41,709 bases of DNA from Bacteroidales bacterium UBA4912 (GCA_002398875.1 DHCC01000032.1:70085-111793); one strand, 5' to 3'. Shown: positions 15,947-25,196, numbered from the stretch's first letter. Notes: a model not told the origin generated them from the letters alone. Numbers and translations are program-made.

Positions 15947-16651
15947 TCATTCGAAATTAAAACTAAGTGTTATCATTCTTGAAGTTGCTTTAGAAAGAGA
16001 GTTAGCATAATTAAGAAGTTCCTCAGATTCCAAATCATCTCTATCTTTTTCTAGCAAATCTTTTAATCCAAAACTGAATTTAATTTCAGGTGCAAGTTTG
16101 AATAATGGTAAATAAAAATCACTTCCTACTCCTACTTCAATACCAAAATCATTCTGTTTAAGAAGGACTGCAAGGTTTTTTTTCTGTACCAGTTCAATAT
16201 TTGAAAATCCTCCTATTAGAATATAGGGTCTGAAATTATTAGTTCTTCGAGCAGATATTTTTAGCAAAACCGGTAACGAAACATAATTATTTTTTATTCG
16301 TGTCTTAAACTCTTCCCCTGATACTTGCTCTTTGAAAATAAATAACTTATCACCTAAGTACAGAGTCGGAATTAATCTCATATTCAGAAAATCATTAATA
16401 TACATATCACCAATTAGTCCAACCGTAAATCCAGGTGAGTATTTGGGGATTTCTGAAAACCAAACTTCTCCATTTTCATTCATGAAACCTGAATGTGTTA
16501 GTATCAGATCCTGAGTATGCAAGCCAATTGTGAAACCCAAATGAAAAATTCTTCTGTCTGCATAAGGCTGATTTTGCAGTTTTAGGTGCTGTGCATTTAG
16601 ATTTGCTGAAAGAGACAGAAACAAGAGGATGTATACTATTTTATTACTCAT
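15947..16651 (-). CDS. porT: PorT-like outer-membrane protein of type IX secretion
   Basis: A 234-residue protein with a signal peptide (residues 1-20, cut after LNAQ) and a predominantly beta-strand body typical of an eight-stranded outer-membrane barrel, ending SRMITLSFNFE. The opening of the mature part, NQPYADRRIFHLGFTIGLHTQDL, is the pattern shared by PorT/SprT, an outer-membrane component needed for type IX secretion in Porphyromonas and for gliding in Flavobacterium. Length matches PorT (about 240). Other secretion genes are not in this window. Assignment is by pattern; a generic PorT-family barrel is the alternative. Confidence 0.75.
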   Translation of the reverse strand: MSNKIVYILLFLSLSANLNAQHLKLQNQPYADRRIFHLGFTIGLHTQDLILTHSGFMNENGEVWFSEIPKYSPGFTVGLIGDMYINDFLNMRLIPTLYLGDKLFIFKEQVSGEEFKTRIKNNYVSLPVLLKISARRTNNFRPYILIGGFSNIELVQKKNLAVLLKQNDFGIEVGVGSDFYLPLFKLAPEIKFSFGLKDLLEKDRDDLESEELLNYANSLSKATSRMITLSFNFE

Positions 16652-16785
16652 AATAGATTTAACGTATATAATTACAAGTTATTGTTTTAAATATTGGGAA
16701 CTGTCACTGTAATTCTCTCTAATTAAATAAAAATTATATTATTCAATCATTATTATCGAGACCTGTTACAAATATTACTAAAATA

Positions 16786-16807
16786 AATCAGAAACATTTT
16801 TCTGATT
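16786..16807. promoter_or_regulatory. Inverted repeat over the -33 region of the ferredoxin promoter
   Basis: AATCAGAAA (16786-16794) and TTTCTGATT (16799-16807) are perfect 9-bp reverse complements around a 4-base centre. It ends 12 bases before the -7 element at 16820, so a bound protein would sit at about -24 to -45. The remainder of the 217-base gap between porT and the ferredoxin gene shows nothing else clear. Confidence 0.5.
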
Positions 16808-16819
16808 GAATAAAAACAG

Positions 16820-16827
16820 TAACTTTG
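16820..16827 (+). promoter_or_regulatory. -7 element of the ferredoxin gene
   Basis: TAACTTTG followed by CA is a strong TAnnTTTG match. Predicted start near 16831 gives a leader of about 38 bases. No good -33 match is present at the usual spacing; the inverted repeat occupies that region. Confidence 0.6.
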
Positions 16828-16868
16828 CATAATATAAATTATTTTAATAACTAAACTTTTTATTTATT

Positions 16869-17036
16869 ATGGCTTACGTAATAGACGACACTTGTATTGC
16901 TTGTGGAACTTGTATTGATGAATGCCCTGTAGATGCAATCTCTGAAGGCGATATTTATGTAATCGACGCAGAAGTTTGTACAGATTGTGGCGCATGCGCT
17001 GATGTTTGTCCCACCGAGTCAATTCACCCGGCATAG
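16869..17036 (+). CDS. 2[4Fe-4S] ferredoxin
   Basis: A 55-residue bacterial-type ferredoxin. It has two CxxCxxCxxxCP cluster motifs: CIACGTCIDECP (residues 9-20) and CTDCGACADVCP (37-48), related by internal duplication. It carries low-potential electrons for enzymes such as pyruvate:ferredoxin oxidoreductase or hydrogenase in anaerobes. Length is standard for clostridial-type ferredoxins. It stands alone, with its own promoter and a strong terminator, implying a highly expressed monocistronic transcript. Cysteine spacing is complete in both clusters, so both should be [4Fe-4S]. Confidence 0.97.
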   Translation: MAYVIDDTCIACGTCIDECPVDAISEGDIYVIDAEVCTDCGACADVCPTESIHPA

Positions 17037-17052
17037 ATAGCTCCTGTACTAG

Positions 17053-17096
17053 AAAAAAAGAGGCCTGGTATATAATATATCCGGCCTCTTTTTGTT
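17053..17096 (+). terminator. Intrinsic terminator after ferredoxin
   Basis: A long hairpin, AAAAAGAGGCC to GGCCTCTTTTT, with arms in 17053-17065 and 17083-17093 and further AT pairing inside the loop, is followed by TGTTT. It lies 17 bases past the ferredoxin stop. Confidence 0.9.
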
Positions 17097-17126
17097 TGAC
17101 TAGTCATAGTCCTAAATTAAAGATAT

Positions 17127-17152
17127 AAAAAACGCCCCCAACTGGAGGCGTT
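17127..17152 (-). terminator. Intrinsic terminator after gapA
   Basis: AACGCCCCC (17131-17139) pairs with GGAGGCGTT (17144-17152), with one C-A mismatch and a 4-base loop. On the minus strand a T run follows. It lies 42 bases past the gapA stop. Confidence 0.85.
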
Positions 17153-17193
17153 ATTTTGATTTTTATAAACTTATTAGTTATAAATACTTTTGC

Positions 17194-18198
17194 TTAAGCA
17201 TTTACAGAATTCATGTGAGCGATAAGATCGAGCAGTTTTACAGAGAACGCCCATTCGTTATCATACCATGAAAGAACTTTAACGAAGGTAGGACTTAATT
17301 GAATACCACCCTTTTCATCAAAGATTGAAGTGTGAGGGTCACCGATGAAGTCGCTTGAAACAACTGCTTCGTCAGTATAACCAAGAACACCTTTCAGTTC
17401 TCCTTCTGAAGCTTCCTTCATTGCAGCGCAAATTTCTTCATAAGTAGTTTCTTTTTCAAGACGAGCTGTAAGGTCTACTACAGAAACGTCAAGCGTAGGA
17501 ACACGTAGTGACATACCAGTTAACTTGCCGTTAAGTTCTGGAATAACTTTACCTACTGCTTTAGCTGCACCTGTAGATGATGGGATGATGTTGCCTGATG
17601 CAGCACGTCCGCCTCTCCAGTCTTTTGCTGAAGGACCGTCAACTGTTTTTTGTGTTGCAGTTGTTGAGTGAACTGTAGTCATTAATGCTTCTACAATACC
17701 AAACTTGTCGTTCAATACTTTTGCAATAGGAGCAAGACAGTTAGTAGTACATGAAGCATTAGATACAAATTGTTCACCTTTAGTGTATGTCTTGTGGTTT
17801 ACACCTACAACATACATGCGGGTGTCGTCTTTTGAAGGACCTGACATAACTACATATTTTGCACCTGCATCGATATGAGCTTGAGCTTTTTCTTTTGTTA
17901 AGAAAAGTCCAGTAGATTCAACAACATACTCAGCACCTATAGCATCCCATTTAAGATCAGCCGGGTTTCTTTCTGAAGTTACACGGATTTCGTTACCGTT
18001 TACAACCAGTTTGCCATCTTTTACGTCAATAGTTCCGTTGAACTTGCCATGGATAGTGTCATACTTTAACATATAAGCAATGTAATCTACATCCAGTAAA
18101 TCGTTTATACCCACTACCTGGATATCATTTCTTTCCTGAGCTGCACGGAAAACTAAGCGTCCGATGCGACCGAATCCGTTAATACCTACTTTAATCAT
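17194..18198 (-). CDS. gapA: Glyceraldehyde-3-phosphate dehydrogenase, type I
   Basis: A 334-residue glycolytic enzyme that oxidises glyceraldehyde-3-phosphate with NAD+ and phosphate. The Rossmann motif GINGFGRIGR is at residues 5-14. The active site SNASCTTNCLAP carries Cys150. His177 probably lies in TTVHSTTATQ, and the C-terminal WYDNEWAFS is conserved. Asp33 in INDLLD fits NAD+ rather than NADP+ preference. It is monocistronic: a promoter element at 18261-18268 and a terminator at 17127-17152 flank it. Confidence 0.98.
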   Translation of the reverse strand: MIKVGINGFGRIGRLVFRAAQERNDIQVVGINDLLDVDYIAYMLKYDTIHGKFNGTIDVKDGKLVVNGNEIRVTSERNPADLKWDAIGAEYVVESTGLFLTKEKAQAHIDAGAKYVVMSGPSKDDTRMYVVGVNHKTYTKGEQFVSNASCTTNCLAPIAKVLNDKFGIVEALMTTVHSTTATQKTVDGPSAKDWRGGRAASGNIIPSSTGAAKAVGKVIPELNGKLTGMSLRVPTLDVSVVDLTARLEKETTYEEICAAMKEASEGELKGVLGYTDEAVVSSDFIGDPHTSIFDEKGGIQLSPTFVKVLSWYDNEWAFSVKLLDLIAHMNSVNA

Positions 18199-18260
18199 AC
18201 TTTATTGAATTTTATTTGTTAAAAGTGTTCTATATTAAACCCTAAAATCTAATCGAATGG

Positions 18261-18268
18261 CAAAAATA
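18261..18268 (-). promoter_or_regulatory. -7 element of gapA
   Basis: Minus-strand TATTTTTG followed by C matches TAnnTTTG. The predicted leader is about 58 bases. No -33 match is seen. Confidence 0.55.
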
Positions 18269-18316
18269 CAATTTCTTTTCTTTTGAATGAAATATTTTCA
18301 ATCAAAAATCTGTAAA

Positions 18317-18787
18317 TTATAGCTGTAACCGCATCATCTGCCTCTCATCATCAAGATCTTTTTCAAATTTGTATCCGAATCTTGTGTTTAATTTAATCGA
18401 GCGTACATTGCTTTTTAACTGGATGGTGTAAATTGATTCGAGTCCGATCTCTTTGCCGTGCTGATGAATTCTATCCATCATATCTATTGCTACACCTTTA
18501 CCCTCGTAGTACTTGTCGCCCACATAACCATATAATTCGGCATCTTTTCCGTTAATTTTTTTGAGTCCACCAACTGCTATGGGTTTACCATTGTGCCAGC
18601 CGACGATTATCCAGTAGTCGGTACGTGTCTTCAGACTATTATACCACTCGCGTTGAGATTGTTTGTCAAAATCCGGAGTGTCTGTAAGTCTTTTCATTTC
18701 AGGATCGTTGAGCCATTCCCAAGATTTCTCTAGTGCCACTTCGTCCATCTCTTTAATCTCAAGTTCAACTATTCTTCTAAATTCCAT
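18317..18787 (-). CDS. GNAT-family N-acetyltransferase
   Basis: A 156-residue GNAT protein. The acetyl-CoA-binding region is GYVGDKYYEGKGVAIDMMDRI (about residues 86-106), a variant of the usual Q/RxxGxG/A signature, and it is followed by IYTIQLKSNVRSIKLNTRFGYKFEKD, which matches the RimJ/RimL-like C-terminal strand and helix. An early aromatic/acidic stretch, SWEWLNDPEMKRLTD, is also typical of that subgroup. Substrate unknown; protein N-termini or small amines are possible. It follows the membrane-protein gene by only 2 bases, so the pair is an operon. Confidence 0.82.
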   Translation of the reverse strand: MEFRRIVELEIKEMDEVALEKSWEWLNDPEMKRLTDTPDFDKQSQREWYNSLKTRTDYWIIVGWHNGKPIAVGGLKKINGKDAELYGYVGDKYYEGKGVAIDMMDRIHQHGKEIGLESIYTIQLKSNVRSIKLNTRFGYKFEKDLDDERQMMRLQL

Positions 18788-18789
18788 TT

Positions 18790-19371
18790 TTATTTAATTT
18801 TAGTAAGTTTAGTGTTAGTTATTTCATCATAGCTTTTATTGTTTAGGATAAACCCCGGTATGACAAATGCTATAAACCAGGCCAAAGACTCAACAAGCAA
18901 TTGTTCAGGAAGTTCAAAATAAGATGCAACAAGTGCCAGTATCCCAAAAAACACTCCTCCCAGGGAGAAGTAAAAGAACTTAAGAATCACTCCTGTCATT
19001 ATGATTGTAATAGCTGTAACTGCCATAAAGAGGGGGTGTTGCAGTTTAAAATTTATTTGATGGAGTACATTATACTGAATTAGATTAATCAGAACCATAC
19101 AACCAATAAGTGAAATCCATAGAAAATACAATGCTTTTCGTTTGGATCTTCCCCTTTTGTCTTTTCTTATTTCGATCAGATAGTATCCTGTAAAGGTAAT
19201 GACTATTACAGGTAGTATTATTTTAAAAAGGTTCATAATATCCTCTGCAAAGAATGTATAAACTACTCTCATCTCAATGTACCTAATGAGAGATATAATA
19301 AGTAATAAACACCCCCACAAAATGAACAGGGTGCCTTGCTTTTTCATAATATTTTTAAAAAAACCAATCAT
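18790..19371 (-). CDS. Multi-pass membrane protein of unknown function
   Basis: A 193-residue protein with about six predicted membrane segments: residues near 14-30, 46-66, 80-98, 112-130, 132-150 and 156-175. A basic loop (residues 68-80, EIRKDKRGRSKRK) separates the second and third and should be cytoplasmic. I do not recognise the family. It has no obvious catalytic motif or ligand residues. It is the upstream gene of a two-gene unit with the GNAT acetyltransferase. No TAnnTTTG element was found in its upstream region; the 191-base gap to ettA carries only the ettA promoter. Confidence 0.72.
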   Translation of the reverse strand: MIGFFKNIMKKQGTLFILWGCLLLIISLIRYIEMRVVYTFFAEDIMNLFKIILPVIVITFTGYYLIEIRKDKRGRSKRKALYFLWISLIGCMVLINLIQYNVLHQINFKLQHPLFMAVTAITIIMTGVILKFFYFSLGGVFFGILALVASYFELPEQLLVESLAWFIAFVIPGFILNNKSYDEITNTKLTKIK

Positions 19372-19502
19372 TACTATGAAATAAGTCTATAATATATATA
19401 AACAAAATATAACTTATTGTGTTCGTTTGAAATATAAATATATCCCTAGCAAATCTATTAAACGGAATTACTGGAACCTCTTACACATTCACTAAAATTC
19501 GC

Positions 19503-19510
19503 TATCTTTG
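19503..19510 (+). promoter_or_regulatory. -7 element of ettA
   Basis: TATCTTTG followed by TGC matches TAnnTTTG. The predicted leader is about 50 bases to the ATG at 19563. No -33 match is evident. Confidence 0.5.
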
Positions 19511-19562
19511 TGCTTCCAATTTAGTATATCAATTTTCAATAAATATTTAATTAAAAAGATAA

Positions 19563-21242
19563 ATGGCTGACGATAAAAAGATAATTTTTTCAATGGTGGG
19601 AGTGAGCAAAACTTTTCCCCCGCATAAGCAGGTTCTTAAAGATATTTACCTTTCGTTTTACTATGGTGCCAAGATTGGTATAATCGGGTTGAACGGTTCC
19701 GGTAAATCGACTCTACTGAAGATTATTGCAGGTATCGAGAAAGAGTTTCAGGGTGATGTAGTATCTGATAAAAGTTTTTCGGTTGGCTATCTAGAGCAGG
19801 ATCCTAAACTGGACGCAGAGAAGACGGTAATTGACATTGTTCGAGAAGGTGTAAAGCCGGTAATGGATTTGTTGGAAGAGTATGAAGGGATCAATTTGAA
19901 ATTTGGCTTACCAGAGTATTACGAAAATGAGGATAAGATGAATTCTCTGTTTACCCGTCAGGCTGAATTACAGGACAAGTTAGATGCAAGTGATGCGTGG
20001 AATATTGATAACAGACTTGATCGTGCAATGGATGCATTGCGTTGTCCGCCTGAAAATCAGCCTATTAGTGAGCTGTCAGGTGGTGAGCGCCGTCGTGTGG
20101 CTCTTTGTCGTCTGTTACTTCAGGAGCCGGATGTTTTACTCCTGGATGAGCCAACTAACCATTTGGATGCAGAGTCAATCGATTGGCTTGAACAGCATTT
20201 GCAACAATATCAGGGTACAGTGATTTGTATTACTCACGACCGTTATTTCCTTGATCACGTAGCGGGCTGGATTCTAGAGCTTGACCGGGGTGAGGGTATT
20301 CCATGGAAGGGAAATTATACTTCATGGCTGGAGCAGAAGACCAAAAGAATGGAGCAGGAGGAAAAGCAAGCTAGTAAGCGCAGGAAGACTCTGGAGCGTG
20401 AGCTCGAATGGATTAACCTAGCCCCTAAAGCACGTCATGCAAAGGGTAAGGCGCGTATCAACTCGTATGAGCAGATGCTGAATCAGGATCAGAAAGAGCG
20501 AGAGGAGAAGCTGGAGATATTTATTCCTAACGGTCCTCGTTTAGGTAACAAAGTGATTGAAGCTCATGGAGTTTCAAAAGCTTTTGGGGATAAACTTTTA
20601 TTTGATAATCTGAACTTCATGTTGCCTCCTAATGGGATTGTTGGTGTTATAGGTCCTAATGGTGCAGGTAAAACTACTCTTTTCCGACTAATTGAAGGAA
20701 TGGAGACTCCAGATGCGGGGACTTTTGAGGTTGGCGAAACTGTTGTTACTGCTTATGTTGATCAGGCACATGAGGCTATTGATCCAAATAAGACCGTTTA
20801 TCAAGTTGTTTCAGGTGGTTCTGAATTTGTTAGAGTAGGTGGAAGAGATATTAACTCAAGAGCTTACCTTGCACGTTTTAATTTCTCTGGTGCTGATCAG
20901 GAGAAACTTTGCGGTGTGCTTTCGGGTGGTGAGAGAAACAGGCTGCACTTGGCACTTACACTTAAAGCAGGTGCAAATGTACTTTTGCTAGACGAACCCA
21001 CCAATGATATAGATGTGAACACTTTACGTGCTCTGGAAGAGGGCCTTGAAAGCTTTGCAGGTTGTGCAGTTGTTATTTCTCACGATAGATGGTTTCTGGA
21101 CAGAATATGTACTCATATTCTTGCTTTTGAAGGTAATTCAGAAGTGTTTTACTTTGAGGGATCATACAGTGAGTATGAAGAGAATAAGAAAATGAGGTTA
21201 GGAAATACAGAACCTAAAAGGGTTAGATATAGAAAGTTGTAA
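19563..21242 (+). CDS. ettA: Energy-dependent translational throttle protein EttA (ABC-F)
   Basis: A 559-residue ABC-F ATPase, soluble and without membrane segments, that binds the ribosomal E site and gates entry into elongation according to ATP/ADP ratio. It has two nucleotide domains. The first has Walker A GLNGSGKST (42-50), an Arm insertion (about 95-140), signature LSGGERRRVAL and Walker B LLLDEPTNHLD. The second has GPNGAGKTT, LSGGERNRLHL and LLLDEPTNDID. The basic linker between them (KRRKTLERELEWI...) is characteristic. Length matches E. coli EttA (555). A DUF5686 gene follows by 32 bases. Confidence 0.96.
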   Translation: MADDKKIIFSMVGVSKTFPPHKQVLKDIYLSFYYGAKIGIIGLNGSGKSTLLKIIAGIEKEFQGDVVSDKSFSVGYLEQDPKLDAEKTVIDIVREGVKPVMDLLEEYEGINLKFGLPEYYENEDKMNSLFTRQAELQDKLDASDAWNIDNRLDRAMDALRCPPENQPISELSGGERRRVALCRLLLQEPDVLLLDEPTNHLDAESIDWLEQHLQQYQGTVICITHDRYFLDHVAGWILELDRGEGIPWKGNYTSWLEQKTKRMEQEEKQASKRRKTLERELEWINLAPKARHAKGKARINSYEQMLNQDQKEREEKLEIFIPNGPRLGNKVIEAHGVSKAFGDKLLFDNLNFMLPPNGIVGVIGPNGAGKTTLFRLIEGMETPDAGTFEVGETVVTAYVDQAHEAIDPNKTVYQVVSGGSEFVRVGGRDINSRAYLARFNFSGADQEKLCGVLSGGERNRLHLALTLKAGANVLLLDEPTNDIDVNTLRALEEGLESFAGCAVVISHDRWFLDRICTHILAFEGNSEVFYFEGSYSEYEENKKMRLGNTEPKRVRYRKL

Positions 21243-21274
21243 GAAATCAAGACTAATCAAACGTAAACAGTAAA

Positions 21275-22867
21275 ATGGCGACAAGAAAAACAATATTGTT
21301 TGTATTGACAACAGTCTTGAGTTTTGCTCTTAACGGTCAGAATATTCTGATTAAAGGAAGGGTGCTGGACGCAGAATATCTGACGCCAGTGCCTTATGCT
21401 GCGGTTTATATCCATAATACTCCAATTGGAGTTGTAACTGATAATGTGGGAGAGTTCTCTTTTGAAGCCCCCCTTTCATTGAAACACGAAACGCTTGTTG
21501 TCGCCAGGCAAAAATATGAAATTCAATATCTAAAGCTTGACGAGCAGTTATTTTCTGAAATGATTGTTTTCATGGAGCCTGACAACTTTGCCATCCGTTC
21601 GAAGGAGTTTCAGGATAGTTTAAATGCAGGCTCCAATAAATTTGCTTCTACGGTAAGTAAGGTGGCTGATTTTATAAAAGACGACTGGATTCCACTTGGC
21701 AATCCACAAACAAACAAGTTCGATGCTGGTCGCATTCAGACATTTCCCACCTACAATCCAATTGAGGGGCTTCGTTTAAGAGCAGGTGTTGCTTCGAATT
21801 CAAGATTAAGCACGAACTTCTTCATGAGTAGTTATGTAGCTTACGGATTTGGTGATCATAGATGGAAGTACAGAGGTGAATTAACATATTCATTTGACAA
21901 AAAAGTGTATCATGAGAATGAGTTCCCAAAAAACAAACTAGCGTTGGTTTACGAGAATGATCTCTACTCACCGGGTGAAATGCATCCGAGGTCACCAAAT
22001 AATCTACTTTTAATAACTTTCAGAAGGTCGGAGAATGAGGCAACATATCGCAATTTTGCAGAAGTTAATTATGAGAGGGAGTATAAAAACGGTTTAGCAC
22101 ATACTTTTTGGGTAAGGAGATCACGGTTAACTCCTCAAGGTAGTTTAAGATTTGATTACCAGTTGGATAATATGGGTTTTAATGATAAAGAGCTAGTCAA
22201 TTCAGAAGCAGGGGTTCTCGTCAGATACTCCTTTGGTGAGGCTTATGAACAGCAAAAAAGAAGAAGAAAACCAATAGAGCTGACTAGTCCGGTTTTCTTT
22301 CTTTCCCATACAGTTGGTGCTTATGTGCAGTTTGACAAAAGTCACACTTATCATCGCTCTGAACTCTCTGCGCAGAAACGTTTTTTACTTGGGAATACCG
22401 GTCGTTTGGATGCAGTAGGTGAAGTTATGAAAGTATGGAGCAGAGTACCTTTCCCACTGCTTGTTTATCCCAATCAAAGACATAGACATCATATTGAGAA
22501 CAATGCATTTTTCCTGAATCGCGCACTGGAGTTTGTAGCAGATGAACAGTATACTTTTAGATTTACCTTTGTGGGGGATGACCTGCTATTGGCTAAAATT
22601 CCGATAATGAATCAATTGCAGATTAGGGAATTAATATCTTTACGAGCATCATACGGCAGATTAAGCGATATAAACCTACCGGGAAATGCTGAGTTATATG
22701 ATTTTCCTGATATATCTTTTGAGTATGATTCTGTGCCTTATGTTGAAGGTACAATTGGTTTTACGAATTTACTTGGACTGCTTCGTGTGGAGTATGTTCA
22801 CAGGTTTACTTACCGACATCACCCTGATGCGTTACTGGGAAAAATAAGGGTTGACGTTACTTTGTAA
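21275..22867 (+). CDS. DUF5686-type outer-membrane protein with carboxypeptidase-like domain
   Basis: A 530-residue exported protein. A signal peptide (1-22, ending SFALNGQ) precedes a CarboxypepD_reg-like beta-sandwich (about 25-98; IKGRVLDAEYLTPVPYAAVYI, then TDNVGEFSFEAP). A linker leads to a long beta-rich domain matching the DUF5686 pattern (PTYNPIEGLRLRAGVASN, SSYVAYGFGDHRWKYRGELTYSF), which is predicted to form an outer-membrane barrel ending in GKIRVDVTL. Function unknown. It is shorter than the largest DUF5686 proteins. It probably shares the ettA transcript. Confidence 0.8.
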   Translation: MATRKTILFVLTTVLSFALNGQNILIKGRVLDAEYLTPVPYAAVYIHNTPIGVVTDNVGEFSFEAPLSLKHETLVVARQKYEIQYLKLDEQLFSEMIVFMEPDNFAIRSKEFQDSLNAGSNKFASTVSKVADFIKDDWIPLGNPQTNKFDAGRIQTFPTYNPIEGLRLRAGVASNSRLSTNFFMSSYVAYGFGDHRWKYRGELTYSFDKKVYHENEFPKNKLALVYENDLYSPGEMHPRSPNNLLLITFRRSENEATYRNFAEVNYEREYKNGLAHTFWVRRSRLTPQGSLRFDYQLDNMGFNDKELVNSEAGVLVRYSFGEAYEQQKRRRKPIELTSPVFFLSHTVGAYVQFDKSHTYHRSELSAQKRFLLGNTGRLDAVGEVMKVWSRVPFPLLVYPNQRHRHHIENNAFFLNRALEFVADEQYTFRFTFVGDDLLLAKIPIMNQLQIRELISLRASYGRLSDINLPGNAELYDFPDISFEYDSVPYVEGTIGFTNLLGLLRVEYVHRFTYRHHPDALLGKIRVDVTL

Positions 22868-22957
22868 TATTTCGGAATAATTCATAATAGATATATTTTT
22901 CTTAAAATTTAGGTCAACCTTTAGCAGAATGTTAATATGAAAATAAAAACATTTTTG

Positions 22958-22985
22958 ATCAAAACAGTTATATCAAAACATTAAT
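22958..22985 (+). repeat. Tandem 14-bp direct repeat upstream of the FUSC gene
   Basis: Two adjacent 14-base units, ATCAAAACAGTTAT (22958-22971) and ATCAAAACATTAAT (22972-22985), match at 12 of 14 positions. They end 31 bases before the YccS-like gene, in a gap with no TAnnTTTG element. A tandem activator-binding site is one reading. Confidence 0.4.
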
Positions 22986-23016
22986 AACACTCTTAATGTG
23001 AATAATTAGCTTAGAA

Positions 23017-25137
23017 ATGAAAAACTGGTTAAAAGAATTAAAAAACCATATAACTGATGCTTGGATAAATGTGTTCTGGAAAAATCCTAACCATCTGTGG
23101 GCTTTGAAGGTTACCGTTTCTATCGCTGCACTTCTAATACCTGCTGAAGTAATATTTCACGACTCCTTTATAGCTACCACGCTTGCCTTGGGTGTTGTGG
23201 CTATGTCTCTCGGGGAAACAGATGTTCATCCACTAGGAAGAGTAAAATCGGCTTCAATTGCTCTCATCTTATTTTTTGTAATCAGCTCCCTGGTTGAACT
23301 TTTTTTTAATACAGCTGCTTTATTTAGTCTGCTTATACTCATCCTTGCTTTTACACTTACTATTGCTGGGGGGCTTAATTCCAGGATGCAGGGTGTGACT
23401 TTTGGCACCCTGCTTATTTTTGTTTACACAATGCTCGGAGCTGATGTAACCGAGAAGTGGTTTTATCAGCCTGTACTTTACACTATTGGAGCATTTGCTT
23501 ACTCTTTAGTTTCAATACTTTTATTACGTAAGAGACCGTATAGGTTGCTGAAAGAACAGCTTGCGCGTGGGTTTCATTATCTTGCAGAGTATATCGACTT
23601 GAAAGCTAATCTTTTTCCTAGTGACCTACAGTCACAGACACCAATTAGAAATCAGCTTGCGCAAAAAAATGTAGAACTTGCACAGCAAATTGAGAGTTGC
23701 AAAAATCATCTTTATAGTTACTCGCAGGAGAGTGGTGAGGAGGGTCGTGCTGTTGTCAACAGATATTACCAGAAGTGGTTCCTACTTCAGGAAATGCAGG
23801 AGCGGGCAATTTCCAGTCATGAACAGTATGATCTGCTAAGTAGGGAGGTAGAAAGTGGTGAGTTGATGGATGGTTACGGGCAATTGATGAGAGAGATAGC
23901 AAGAGCCATGCATTTGTATGCCGATTCGCTATTAACAGATCAATTGTATAAACACCCGATTTCTTTGCAATGGACGCTAAGTGCTGTAAAAAAGCTGCTT
24001 GAAGAAGTGAAGGGAGAAGTACATTATATGACTCTTTCGCTACTACTCAGGAATTTGATGGGATTGGAAAAAAACCTAAGAGAGGAGGAAACAGTAAGTG
24101 CGCAGATAGATGTTACTGTTTTTAATAGTCGAAAACCTGAACAGAACAGCTTGTCAACTCTACTGAATCCTGAGCACCCACGTTTTAAATTTGCAGTGCG
24201 ACTAACACTTAGTTGGCTATTAGGTTACTGGATAATTCAACTGTTTCATATTGATAAGGGTGCATGGATATTACTTACTTCTCTAATCGTTTTTCAGCAA
24301 ACATACAGTGCAACAAGGATCAGACTCTTTAATCGTGTTTTAGGTACTCTTTTAGGCGTTTTTCTGGGTGTTTCACTTTCACAGATTTTGCCAACACTAT
24401 CAGGTCAGATCTTACTTCTGCTTACGTCAATTTATCTTTTCTTTTACTGGTTAAAAAAGAATTATGTTGTTGCTGCAGTTTTTATTACGGTTTATGTTCT
24501 GGCATCGTTTAATCTGCATGATAATCAGGGTATAGCAGTTATGATACCAAGGATTGTTGACACGCTGATTGGTGGCGTGATTGCCTACCTTGTGGTTAGG
24601 TTTGTATGGCCTGACTGGCAGTATAAGCAGTTGCCAAAACTGATGTTTAATGCCTTGAATAAGAATAAACGCTATTTTGAGAGTATTTATAAAGGAGCGA
24701 TTTCAGAGGAGGATTATCTTCATATTAGGCGCACAGCTTATAATGCTGACAACTCTCTAAATGCAGCATGGAAGGGTATGCGTCTTGAACCACGTAAAAC
24801 TCGTGTTTTTCAGGAGAGTGCATTTAATCTTACTAATCTTAATCATGCTTTGCTTTCATATATCTCGGCTTTTGGTGTTCATAAGCATGCTGAAGAATTG
24901 ACACCGGAAGAACATGAGTTTTGTAACAAAGTTAGCTACGTGCTGCAGTTTGTTGTTGATATATTGAAAGGTCAAGCTGATGTGTCACAAATCGAAATTC
25001 TTGTTCAGTCTACAACACGTTGGGAAGAGGATTTGGAGAAATTGCAATTGAACGAAAATAATAAAAGGGCTACACTGATTTATAACATTGCTCATGTTTC
25101 GCGGCAACTGCTCATAGAATCGAAAGTGATTATATAA
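23017..25137 (+). CDS. YccS/FUSC-family inner-membrane protein
   Basis: A 706-residue membrane protein with the YccS/YhfK layout. An N-terminal bundle of about five to six membrane segments (residues 28-170) is followed by a cytoplasmic helical region (about 175-390). A second bundle then comes (about 395-545) whose start, FKFAVRLTLSWLLGYWI, and the stretch IDKGAWILLTSLIVFQQTYSAT mark the FUSC-like domain; PRIVDTLIGGVIAY is also typical. A cytoplasmic helical tail ends the protein. It is related to aromatic-acid efflux proteins (AaeB), but the transported substrate is unproven. Confidence 0.87.
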   Translation: MKNWLKELKNHITDAWINVFWKNPNHLWALKVTVSIAALLIPAEVIFHDSFIATTLALGVVAMSLGETDVHPLGRVKSASIALILFFVISSLVELFFNTAALFSLLILILAFTLTIAGGLNSRMQGVTFGTLLIFVYTMLGADVTEKWFYQPVLYTIGAFAYSLVSILLLRKRPYRLLKEQLARGFHYLAEYIDLKANLFPSDLQSQTPIRNQLAQKNVELAQQIESCKNHLYSYSQESGEEGRAVVNRYYQKWFLLQEMQERAISSHEQYDLLSREVESGELMDGYGQLMREIARAMHLYADSLLTDQLYKHPISLQWTLSAVKKLLEEVKGEVHYMTLSLLLRNLMGLEKNLREEETVSAQIDVTVFNSRKPEQNSLSTLLNPEHPRFKFAVRLTLSWLLGYWIIQLFHIDKGAWILLTSLIVFQQTYSATRIRLFNRVLGTLLGVFLGVSLSQILPTLSGQILLLLTSIYLFFYWLKKNYVVAAVFITVYVLASFNLHDNQGIAVMIPRIVDTLIGGVIAYLVVRFVWPDWQYKQLPKLMFNALNKNKRYFESIYKGAISEEDYLHIRRTAYNADNSLNAAWKGMRLEPRKTRVFQESAFNLTNLNHALLSYISAFGVHKHAEELTPEEHEFCNKVSYVLQFVVDILKGQADVSQIEILVQSTTRWEEDLEKLQLNENNKRATLIYNIAHVSRQLLIESKVII

Positions 25138-25196
25138 GATGCGCAATTGTTTGAAGTTGTTTTGTTTTTTTCAGAGTAAGATAAAAGGTTTGTTTG

